Origin: Trueperella sp.
GTDB lineage: Bacteria > Actinomycetota > Actinomycetes > Actinomycetales > Actinomycetaceae
Length of the DNA: 5,822 bases
Assembly: GCA_012727825.1 (NCBI GenBank)
Contig: JAAYGH010000154.1
Location: 1 to 5,822 of the forward strand
Direction of reading: 5' to 3'
Position 1 is the first letter of the stretch, and each line of letters opens with the position of its first letter. A program made the position numbers and the translations under genes. The notes beneath the pieces were generated by a model, which saw nothing but the letters and a program-made list of their open reading frames with translations, was not told the DNA's origin and searched no databases. Of the stretch, positions 1 to 5,608 are shown one piece after another.

Positions 1-86
1 CACTTATGCTCGCTGGCGGGTTCGCGCTGGTGGCGAGCCTCGTCGTCGCGCTCCCCATTCGCAGGCGCAAAGGAGGCCTTGAATGA
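1..86 (+). CDS. C-terminal end of a membrane protein (partial; possibly a glycosyltransferase)
   Basis: Reading in the frame that begins at base 3, 27 codons end at TGA 84-86. They encode one hydrophobic segment (about LMLAGGFALVASLVVALP) followed by a basic tail, IRRRKGGLE. This is a last transmembrane helix with a positively charged cytoplasmic end. The stop overlaps the start of the DUF5719 gene as ATGA, so the two are very likely co-transcribed and translationally coupled. From memory, the gene just upstream of DUF5719 in actinobacteria is often a large family 2 glycosyltransferase with C-terminal membrane helices, which fits. A hydrophobic helix with a basic end also resembles the C-terminus of a sortase-anchored surface protein, but any LPXTG motif would lie outside the window. 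The C-terminal membrane segment is well supported. The family is inferred from context only. Confidence 0.6.
   Translation, partial: LMLAGGFALVASLVVALPIRRRKGGLE
69..76 (+). promoter_or_regulatory. Shine-Dalgarno site of the DUF5719 gene
   Basis: AAAGGAGG is a near-perfect complement to the 16S rRNA 3' end. It ends six bases before the ATG at 83 and lies inside the last codons of the upstream gene. It fixes 83 as the start and supports coupled translation with the upstream gene. It is the only strong Shine-Dalgarno site I see in front of a gene in this window. Confidence 0.85.
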
Positions 87-1567
87 GGAAGAACAGACCG
101 GGTATTCGCATCCTTGCCACACTGACAGGCGCCCTCGTGATCGGTCTCGCGGCTGGCACGGCCGTGGCCGGCTACGAATCGGAACCGGCGCAGCCGACCT
201 CGGCGCCTGCACCCCAGGCCGAGGACATCGAGTTGACCTCCTCCCTCGTGTGCGACGGCGGGATAGCGCGGACGATACAGGGCGGTATCAACGTTGAAAA
301 TGTGGACGAGGAGATCGTGGGTTGGGCCGGTGCTTACGGCTCCCCGGACGTAATTTTTGCACCCGTCGGCGACCTTGACGGCGCTCTGACCCTTGACGGC
401 GCTCTGACCTTTGACGGCGCACTACCGCCCGACGTTGCTGGAACTTCTGCGCTCGGCGTACCAGAACTGAGCGGCACGCTTGAGGTCACGGGCGGGATCG
501 TCGCAGGTGCCTCCATGCACAGCGCCACGGCGGGGGACCTTCGTGGAATTGCCGTCAATCCATGCCAATGGCCGACGAACACCCTGTGGCTGGTGGGCGG
601 ATCGTCCGAAGTCGGATCGTCTCTCGAACTGACGGTCACTAATCCGGGCCTCACGCAGGTGTCGGTGGCAGCATCGGCGTTCTCGTCACGTGGCGAGCTC
701 GACCTTGGAGCGAACTCAATGCTCCACCTTGCGCCGGGCTCGTCGCGGACCGTTCTCCTCGACGGCATTATCCCCGAAGACCCACGCATTGCACTCCAGC
801 TGTTTTCCGGTACCGGCCCGTTCACGGCCTCGCTACAAACCTCGGCACTGGACGGGGTAACCCCGGCGGGCATCGATGTGGTGACGAGCTCTGATTTTGG
901 CACGAACCTCGTCATTCCCGGGCTCGTCATCGATCCGCAATCGGGCCCGGGTGGGGGAACTGACACGCAGGAGGATGGCACGTTGCCCGATCCGGCTACG
1001 ACGGCCGCACTCCGGATGGTTAATCCGAACGAGGACGCCGCGACCGTCCACATTTCCGTGCTTGGTGCAGACGGCACGGTGCCACTGCCGGGCGGCTCGG
1101 ACGTCGTGGTCGCAGCTGGATCAGTCCTTGACCTCACACTTGATGGTCTTGCACCCGGGACATACGCCATTCAGGTGGAGTCCACGGTCGATGTCTCCGC
1201 CGGACTGTCCGTCACACGTACCGACGCAGCGGGCAAAGATGTTGCCTGGCTCGCTGCTCGCGAGCCCATTACCGACGGCGGTGCGGTCGCCATCGGTCCG
1301 CTTGAGGCGCGCCTTGTCCTCGTCGGATCAGCGGAGGCCACGTGGTGGGCGTACAACACATCCGGCGAACAACTCACTGAAAACAGCGTGCACGTGAATG
1401 GCGTGTCCGCGATCGACATACCGGCCGAGGCTGCGTTCGTCGTCGTGTCAGCAGACACCGAGCTCTACGGCAGCGTGTGGATAGCGAACGAGGATGGGAT
1501 CACTTCTATCCCGCTGACGCAGGATTCCTCAACGAGTCAGGCAGTGAGCCTCACTGTTGCGAACTAG
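83..1567 (+). CDS. DUF5719 family exported protein
   Basis: A 494-residue protein of unknown function, probably acting outside the membrane. Residues 1-29 form a signal peptide or membrane anchor: basic MRKNRPGIR, a hydrophobic stretch, then an AVA motif suggesting cleavage near residue 29. A low-complexity Pro/Ala/Glu/Ser linker follows. The rest is Gly, Val, Thr and Ser rich, looks all-beta, and reads as repeated Ig-like or immune-evasion-like sandwich units. Family hallmarks seen are Cys57 in VCDGG, Cys161 followed by WLVGGSSE (169-176), and TVTNPG (184-189). The two cysteines could form a disulfide after export. A later NP motif (RMVNPNED, 311-318) starts a second similar unit, and WWAYN with GSVWIAN lie near the end. 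Residues 98-115 carry a short tandem repeat (separate entry). The start is fixed by the strong ribosome binding site and the ATGA overlap with the upstream gene. The last 17 bases overlap the convergent DUF3499 gene. Family assignment is confident; role unknown. Confidence 0.85.
   Translation: MRKNRPGIRILATLTGALVIGLAAGTAVAGYESEPAQPTSAPAPQAEDIELTSSLVCDGGIARTIQGGINVENVDEEIVGWAGAYGSPDVIFAPVGDLDGALTLDGALTFDGALPPDVAGTSALGVPELSGTLEVTGGIVAGASMHSATAGDLRGIAVNPCQWPTNTLWLVGGSSEVGSSLELTVTNPGLTQVSVAASAFSSRGELDLGANSMLHLAPGSSRTVLLDGIIPEDPRIALQLFSGTGPFTASLQTSALDGVTPAGIDVVTSSDFGTNLVIPGLVIDPQSGPGGGTDTQEDGTLPDPATTAALRMVNPNEDAATVHISVLGADGTVPLPGGSDVVVAAGSVLDLTLDGLAPGTYAIQVESTVDVSAGLSVTRTDAAGKDVAWLAAREPITDGGAVAIGPLEARLVLVGSAEATWWAYNTSGEQLTENSVHVNGVSAIDIPAEAAFVVVSADTELYGSVWIANEDGITSIPLTQDSSTSQAVSLTVAN
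374..427 (+). repeat. 18-bp in-frame tandem repeat, three copies
   Basis: The first two copies (374-391 and 392-409) are identical, CTTGACGGCGCTCTGACC. The third (410-427) is diverged at four positions. They encode LDGALT, LDGALT and FDGALP within the DUF5719 protein. Because the unit is a multiple of three, copy-number change would keep the frame. Confidence 0.9.
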
Positions 1568-1958
1568 GATCGGTGTTATCTCCACCCGGAAGCACCGTGA
1601 AGCGTGGGCGGGCTTGAGGGCGTCGATTGACGTCCGCCGTTGGTCGGCGAATCTCACGCTGGGCAGGTTGAGGTGGGGGCACATCGCGCTGGGAAGCTTG
1701 GCGGATGGCGTCGGCAAGGGCCAGGAGGTCATCGGGTGAGGGTGGCGCATCCTCAAATTCGGTTTGAAGTCGAACCATTTGCCAACCAAGCGGAGCTGTC
1801 ACTGAGTGTGCATGATCCTTGCAGAGGTCAAGAGCGCCAGCTTGCGGAACAGGGGAAAGCGGGCCAATGACGGCGGTGGCTTCTTTGTAGCCATACGTCA
1901 TCGTCGCAACGGCCGGATTCTGGCACCTATCGCGGGAACATTTACGGATCGGACTCAC
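1551..1958 (-). CDS. DUF3499 family putative zinc-binding protein
   Basis: A 135-residue protein matching the actinobacterial DUF3499 family. The N-terminal core has Cys7 and Cys12 (KCSRDRCQNPA), the aromatic strand ATMTYGYKEATAVIGPL, and Cys46 with His49 and His51 (DLCKDHAH). These are followed by TAPLGWQMVRL. The Cys/Cys...Cys/His arrangement suggests a small zinc ribbon, though metal binding is not demonstrated. From about residue 70 the protein is Pro/Arg/Gln rich and probably disordered. It ends in RPRFTVLPG, which resembles a short C-terminal motif I recall in other family members. The start is GTG; upstream in-frame codons do not extend the family match. A -10 box 7 bases upstream suggests a leaderless mRNA. 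The gene is divergent from the zincin-like gene, as in Rv3258c/Rv3259, and its 3' end overlaps DUF5719 by 17 bp. The cellular role is unknown. Confidence 0.88.
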   Translation of the reverse strand: MSPIRKCSRDRCQNPAVATMTYGYKEATAVIGPLSPVPQAGALDLCKDHAHSVTAPLGWQMVRLQTEFEDAPPSPDDLLALADAIRQASQRDVPPPQPAQREIRRPTADVNRRPQARPRFTVLPGGDNTDPSSQQ

Positions 1959-1965
1959 ACCACCT

Positions 1966-1971
1966 ACCTTA
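1966..1971 (-). promoter_or_regulatory. Probable -10 box of a leaderless DUF3499 promoter
   Basis: On the minus strand TAAGGT (TANNNT class) is followed by 7 bases and then the GTG start at 1958. Transcription would begin at or next to the start codon. No clear -35 box is seen, as is common for actinobacterial promoters of this class. The alternative reading is that AAGG within the same bases acts as a weak Shine-Dalgarno, 8 bases from the start; the sequence alone does not decide. Confidence 0.5.
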
Positions 1972-2002
1972 ACGGCTCACGAGGGCACGGCGGTCGAGGC
2001 GC

Positions 2003-2008
2003 TAGGGT
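2003..2008 (+). promoter_or_regulatory. Probable -10 box of a leaderless promoter for the zincin-like gene
   Basis: TAGGGT lies exactly at -12 to -7 relative to the A of ATG 2015, the standard geometry for a transcript that begins with its start codon. There is no good Shine-Dalgarno: the nearest GAGG at 1996-1999 is 15 bases away. AGGG within the box could be a weak one. It sits 32 bp from the oppositely directed DUF3499 -10 box. Confidence 0.55.
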
Positions 2009-2014
2009 AGTTCC

Positions 2015-2437
2015 ATGAACATGCCCCGCAGGTCACACGCGCCCCGCCGCGATCGCCACGGGCGCGGTCCGCGCGGACCGATACTTCCCACAACAATCCC
2101 AGGTTGGCGCACTCGAGCTGATAAATTCGACGACCTTCTGGCATGGGAACTTGGCGAATACAAAAAGCATTTGGGCTCCGACATGGCGCGGTTCGACTTT
2201 GCCGTCATGGAAGTTCCGGGTGCTGATCCTGCGCCCTGGGAAAAGGGCGTACCGCTCGCACGGTTTTTGCCATTCGAACGCCCAGCGAAGATTCACGGAC
2301 GCATCATTTTTTACCGCATGCCGATTCTGCGCGCGATGCGCGAAGATCCGGATCCTCGCATGCTCATTCACGCGATCGTGACGAGCCAGCTCGCTACTGC
2401 GCTGAACCGAATGCCTGAGGACATCGACTACCTGTAG
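2015..2437 (+). CDS. Zincin-like metallopeptidase family protein, without the HExxH motif
   Basis: A 140-residue soluble protein. Position, size and sequence match the small 'metallopeptidase family' proteins (zincin-like, PF06262) paired with DUF3499 in actinobacteria, e.g. Rv3259. The N-terminus is very basic (RRSHAPRRDRHGRGPRGP), followed by the ordered domain from about residue 36 (DKFDDLLAWELGEY). Typical features are FAVMEVPGADPAPW (62-75), IHGRIIFYRMPILRA (93-107) and a final PEDIDYL. Where longer relatives carry HExxH, this protein reads LIHAIVTSQLATALNRMP (117-134). It keeps one His (119) but lacks the Glu and second His, so metalloprotease activity is not expected. No membrane segment or signal peptide is seen. 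ATG 2015 is preferred over in-frame ATG 2021 because it sits 6 bases after a TANNNT box. The 3' end overlaps the convergent RDD gene by 10 bp. Confidence 0.82.
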   Translation: MNMPRRSHAPRRDRHGRGPRGPILPTTIPGWRTRADKFDDLLAWELGEYKKHLGSDMARFDFAVMEVPGADPAPWEKGVPLARFLPFERPAKIHGRIIFYRMPILRAMREDPDPRMLIHAIVTSQLATALNRMPEDIDYL

Positions 2438-3282
2438 TGCTCCCGTGAGGCACCTTCAGCCAAACCGTAGGGCATGCCACCTATGCGTTCACCGAGTCGG
2501 AAGCGACGTTCGTTGACCCGCGCATACCGCTGACGTTCAACCGTGTAGCGAATGATCGTGACAGCCTCGAGGAAAAGTTCTGGATGAGTCCCCCACGGTG
2601 GAGGGGGCGAGACGAAGCGCTCGCTAGCAGTGGCAAGAGCACGCGACTGTGCCTCCCGGGCCTGCGGGGACAGCCGATCTCGCGACTTCAGAAATTCCGC
2701 TATGTTGAGCGATAGGCCGGTGGGTAGTGCACGAGACTGAGCAAGATTGGCCCACGAGGCGAGCTCGGGTGGCATCGACACGTCGGGCTCCCAGTGCACC
2801 TTTTTCGGCCAGCGCACCACGTACGTGCCGGCAGCCATGTCACCGAAACGCTGCCCGCGTTTGGATACGAACGACGCTGCGATGGCCAGCAAGCCGAGGG
2901 TCAACCAAATTTCTACGATGCCAACCGTGGCCCGGATAAACGCCTGTTGCATGCTCACGGTGCCACCATCCATCGTGACTACGCGCGTTTTCGTCAGCGC
3001 CTTGCCCGGCGATGAACCGTTCATGGTGCCCGTGATAAGTGCGGGGATCACCCAGAAAAACACGGCTAGTGAACCCACCATGAGCGTTGTTAACTCGGCA
3101 TAGTTGAGATCTTGCAACAAGGGCGCCGTCGCCCATCCGAGGAAGAGCCACACGCCAAAAATGAGCCCGTAATCTAACAGGCCACTGACGATGCGCGAGA
3201 GCGCTGTGGCCGCAGGAAGCTCGAGCTCGACGCCCTCACCAGTAATAATCGCGTCAGGGGGAGTATTGTGTCCTGCCATCAT
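2428..3282 (-). CDS. RDD family membrane protein with C-terminal cytosolic extension
   Basis: A 284-residue protein whose first ~155 residues are an RDD domain. Arg30 and Asp37 lie in the first helix region (SRIVSGLLDYG), and GSSPGKALTKTRVV (89-102) matches the family loop. The second conserved Asp148 is in QRFGDMAAGTYVV. Three hydrophobic segments are visible at about 32-52, 65-85 and 118-138. A basic stretch (RWPKK, 157-161) then leads into ~120 hydrophilic, mainly helical residues (PPELASWANLAQ...SRDRLSPQAREAQSRA...VSPPPP). This tail is also what I recall in the Rv3695-like subgroup and is not part of the RDD domain. RDD proteins are generally of unknown function; transport roles have been proposed for some. 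The start is ATG 3282, with a second ATG immediately after; a TANNNT box ends 6 bases before it. It is divergent from the SpoIIM gene, a pairing conserved in actinobacteria, which implies a shared function. Confidence 0.88.
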   Translation of the reverse strand: MMAGHNTPPDAIITGEGVELELPAATALSRIVSGLLDYGLIFGVWLFLGWATAPLLQDLNYAELTTLMVGSLAVFFWVIPALITGTMNGSSPGKALTKTRVVTMDGGTVSMQQAFIRATVGIVEIWLTLGLLAIAASFVSKRGQRFGDMAAGTYVVRWPKKVHWEPDVSMPPELASWANLAQSRALPTGLSLNIAEFLKSRDRLSPQAREAQSRALATASERFVSPPPPWGTHPELFLEAVTIIRYTVERQRYARVNERRFRLGERIGGMPYGLAEGASREHYR

Positions 3283-3288
3283 CGTCCA

Positions 3289-3294
3289 AGACTA
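3289..3294 (-). promoter_or_regulatory. Probable -10 box of a leaderless RDD-gene promoter
   Basis: On the minus strand TAGTCT occupies exactly -12 to -7 relative to ATG 3282, followed by the six bases TGGACG. No Shine-Dalgarno is visible upstream of the ATG. This is the same geometry as the zincin-like gene's promoter. Confidence 0.55.
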
Positions 3295-3319
3295 TCTGCA
3301 AAATTTGCCGTGGCTATGG

Positions 3320-3325
3320 CACTGT
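3320..3325 (+). promoter_or_regulatory. Possible degenerate -10 box for the SpoIIM-family gene
   Basis: CACTGT lies at -12 to -7 relative to ATG 3332. It keeps the two usually most conserved -10 bases (A at -11, T at -7) but has C in place of T at -12. An alternative box is TATGGC at 3315-3320, which would give a leader of about five bases. No Shine-Dalgarno is present between 3300 and 3331, so a leaderless or very short-leader mRNA is likely in either case. Confidence 0.3.
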
Positions 3326-3331
3326 AGTGAT

Positions 3332-4306
3332 ATGGAAAGCTTAGCGTTCGCGAAGGCCCACGAAGCCGAGTGGGATCGCCTGCGCGACCTGACAAGCAAG
3401 GGTTCCTTGAGCGGTGCTGAATCAGACGAGTTTGTGCAGCTCTACCAGGCAGCCGCCTCTCATTTGGCAACGATTCGCACCCATGCCCCCGATCCCGATC
3501 TCATCCTGACTCTGTCGGCCACTGTATCCGCCGCGCGCAGTCGCCTCACCCAGACCCGCGGCTCGTCCCTACAGGGCGTGTGGCGCGCCTTAACCGTCAC
3601 AATGCCGTATGCGTTCTATCGAATTCGATGGTGGATCCACGGCGTTGCCCTCGCCTTCATCGCGATTTTCGCCCTCGTCGTCGTGTATTTTGCGCAAAAC
3701 CCAGACCAGATCGGCCTGCTCGGAAGTCCATACAGCCTCGAGCAATACGCAAACGAAGCGTTTGCCGCCTACTACCGTGAGTACTCCGGCTTCGACTTCG
3801 GCGGAATGGTGTGGACGAATAACGCCTGGATTGCGCTACAGATGATCGGCGGGGGAGTGACCGGCATTTTCCCCGCGTGGGTGCTGCTGACGAACGCGGT
3901 GGCGATCGGCCAAGCGGGCGCGATCATGAACGACCACGATATGCTCGACATTTTTTTCCAGCTCATCCTTCCGCATGGCCTCATGGAGCTCACCGCGATT
4001 TTCGTGGCTGGTGCCGCGGGTCTGCGCCTATTTTGGGTGCTGCTCATGCCGGGCGACCTCCCGCGCACCACCGCGCTTGCAAAAGAGGGCAAGCACACCA
4101 TGTCAGTGGCGTTCGGGCTGGTGGGGGTGCTCTTCGTATCCGCACTTGTGGAAGGTTACGTGACGCCCTCCTACCTCGCATGGGGCCTGAAAATTGCAAT
4201 TGGAGCTGGTGTTCTACTCGCATTTTGGCTCTGGGTGTACGTCTTTGGTCGCCAAGCGCAGACCACACGACCAAAGGAACGCGACCTTATCGTGTACGCC
4301 GCATAG
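3332..4306 (+). CDS. SpoIIM-family (stage II sporulation protein M-like) membrane protein
   Basis: A 324-residue polytopic membrane protein of the SpoIIM family as found in non-sporulating actinobacteria. A soluble helical N-terminal part of ~95 residues has the characteristic AHEAEWDRLRDL (9-20), GSLSGAESDEFVQLYQ (24-39) and SAARSRLTQ (66-74). Membrane segments are at roughly 101-121, 165-190, 208-232, 258-277 and 285-305. The segment around 214-231 holds the family motif PHGLMELTAIFVAGAAGL, with His215, Gly216 and Glu219. The open frame runs upstream to 3191, but ATG 3332 is chosen: the protein from there matches the usual N-terminus, and a longer form would overlap the divergent RDD gene. 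Despite the name, a sporulation role is not implied. Next to RDD, DUF58 and MoxR genes it is probably the membrane core of that predicted complex. It converges with DUF58, leaving 15 bp between stops. Confidence 0.9.
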   Translation: MESLAFAKAHEAEWDRLRDLTSKGSLSGAESDEFVQLYQAAASHLATIRTHAPDPDLILTLSATVSAARSRLTQTRGSSLQGVWRALTVTMPYAFYRIRWWIHGVALAFIAIFALVVVYFAQNPDQIGLLGSPYSLEQYANEAFAAYYREYSGFDFGGMVWTNNAWIALQMIGGGVTGIFPAWVLLTNAVAIGQAGAIMNDHDMLDIFFQLILPHGLMELTAIFVAGAAGLRLFWVLLMPGDLPRTTALAKEGKHTMSVAFGLVGVLFVSALVEGYVTPSYLAWGLKIAIGAGVLLAFWLWVYVFGRQAQTTRPKERDLIVYAA

Positions 4307-4324
4307 GCATGCTCAGATCGCCTA
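4304..4324. other. Short inverted repeat spanning the convergent SpoIIM and DUF58 stops
   Basis: TAGGC (4304-4308) and GCCTA (4320-4324) form a 5-bp inverted repeat with an 11-base loop. The outer three bases of each arm are the TAG stop of the gene on that strand. It is the only place a terminator between these genes could sit, but the stem is short and has no T-run on either side, so a terminator role is doubtful. Confidence 0.2.
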
Positions 4325-5608
4325 CAGTCTCCCGCGTGCCTTGAGTTCGAGATACGTATCGACGACGGCGACAGGCAGGTCGTCGGCCCGTGCTCGCACG
4401 ACCATTGCGCCGGCGCGCTCGATCGTCCGCATGAGGTTCTTTGCCTCGATCTGGGAACGCTCGTAGGCTGCGCGATTGAACGCGGCCTCGGGGTCCATCT
4501 TCTCCGGGCGCGTGAACGGATCAGCCTGCGTCGAGGCAATCATGACTGTGTGCGAACGCTTGAGTTCTGGGATCACGTCGAGGAGTCCCGACGCCGGTGT
4601 TCCGCCGCCGAGCGTCGTGAGGATCACGACGAGCGCCGGTCGCTTGGTTATTGCGGCGACGTGTACGGGCAAGCTCGTCCAGTCGGTCGCGTGGAGTGTG
4701 GGCTCCACATCAGCCAACGTCTGCGCCACCGTGTGGGTGATGGCTCGGCCCTGTTCACCGACGAGCCGCGCCCGAACGTCGGCGTCGAAGGCCATGATGC
4801 TCACGCGATCGCCAGCGCGCTGGGCAATCGCCGCTTGGAGGAGAGCAGCTTCGATGAACGCGTCGAAGGCCGGCGCGTCGGACACGCGTAGCGCGCCCGC
4901 TCGACCCGAATCGAGGACGACCACGACCTGCCGGTCGCGCTCGGGGCGCCACGTGCGCACGACGGTCTCGCCAAGCCGGGCGGTCGAGCGCCAATCGATC
5001 GCCCGCACGTCATCTCCGGCCACGTACTCGCGCAAGGAGTCGAATTCGGTGCCCTCGCCACGGACGAGGAGCAAAGCTCTGCCGTCGAGTTCACGAAGCT
5101 GGCGCACACGCGAGGGAATATGGCGGCGCGATGCGAACGGCGGCAGTACTTTGAGTCGCCAGGTCGTGGGAAATGAGCGCTGACGTCCAGCAAGGCCGAA
5201 GGGTCCGTTGGTTCGGATTGTGATCGCGTGTGATGACACGGTGCCGCGGCGCGTCGGTGTGAGGGTGGTATCGACAGTGTGCGACCGCCCGCCTGCGATC
5301 CGAAGCGAGTGGCGCGACGGGTCCACGCCAGTTGACGGAGGCCACGCATCGCGGATCTGCCCTGACATCGGCCACCGACCGGGGTTTGTGATAGTGAGCT
5401 GCGCCGGCACTGATTCGCCAACGCGCGCGGTAGCCGCGCCCGAGCGGTCAACCTCGAACCGCCTTGGTGACGGTGCCAACGCGGCGTCAAGGAGAACCGC
5501 CCCACCCAGTAAGACGGTGACGAGCAGCGCCGGATTGGCCTCGCGCATCGCTACGGCGAGCACGACGCCGATGATGGATAGCCCAACGGCAGGCAGACGA
5601 ATAAACAT
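4322..5608 (-). CDS. DUF58 domain-containing membrane-anchored protein
   Basis: A 428-residue protein. Two N-terminal membrane helices (about 5-20 and 27-44) precede a beta-rich region (about 50-155, with the ITNPGRWPMSG and TPTRRGTV segments). Next comes the DUF58 signature, GTEFDSLREYVAGDDVRAID then WRSTAR (186-211). A von Willebrand A-like fold follows, with VVVVLDSGRAG (228-238) at the metal-site strand and later AFDADVRARL and ALVVILTTLGGG. The canonical MIDAS DxSxS is not present here: it reads D-S-G-R-A. DUF58 proteins are thought to act as membrane-tethered partners of MoxR AAA+ ATPases, possibly in envelope protein assembly; the substrate is unknown. The frame is open to 5776, but ATG 5608 is chosen because it gives the standard hydrophobic N-terminus. 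It overlaps the moxR stop by one base (TAATG), and no separate ribosome binding site is seen, so translation is probably coupled to moxR. Confidence 0.9.
   Translation of the reverse strand: MFIRLPAVGLSIIGVVLAVAMREANPALLVTVLLGGAVLLDAALAPSPRRFEVDRSGAATARVGESVPAQLTITNPGRWPMSGQIRDAWPPSTGVDPSRHSLRIAGGRSHTVDTTLTPTRRGTVSSHAITIRTNGPFGLAGRQRSFPTTWRLKVLPPFASRRHIPSRVRQLRELDGRALLLVRGEGTEFDSLREYVAGDDVRAIDWRSTARLGETVVRTWRPERDRQVVVVLDSGRAGALRVSDAPAFDAFIEAALLQAAIAQRAGDRVSIMAFDADVRARLVGEQGRAITHTVAQTLADVEPTLHATDWTSLPVHVAAITKRPALVVILTTLGGGTPASGLLDVIPELKRSHTVMIASTQADPFTRPEKMDPEAAFNRAAYERSQIEAKNLMRTIERAGAMVVRARADDLPVAVVDTYLELKARGRL

Noticed and set aside
334..1170. Long minus-strand open frame opposite the DUF5719 gene (278 codons)
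   Set aside because: Ser/Pro/Arg-rich translation with no recognisable domain, lying wholly antisense to a well-supported exported protein. This is a typical GC-rich shadow frame.
1571..1597. Hairpin CGGTG...CACCG just after the DUF5719 stop as a terminator
   Set aside because: The 5-bp core stem has a long loop and no T-run, and it lies inside the DUF3499 coding sequence. Chance is a sufficient explanation.
2437..2453. GTGC...GCAC hairpin after the zincin-like gene as a terminator
   Set aside because: Only four or five pairs, no T-run, and located within the RDD coding region.
3191..3331. N-terminal extension of the SpoIIM gene back to 3191
   Set aside because: The extension would overlap the 5' end of the divergent RDD gene and reads as its antisense. 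The protein from ATG 3332 already has the full family N-terminus.
4476..5183. Plus-strand open frame of 235 codons opposite the DUF58 gene
   Set aside because: Composition is dominated by Ser/Arg/Thr/Ala and no family is recognisable. It lies antisense to the conserved DUF58 signature.
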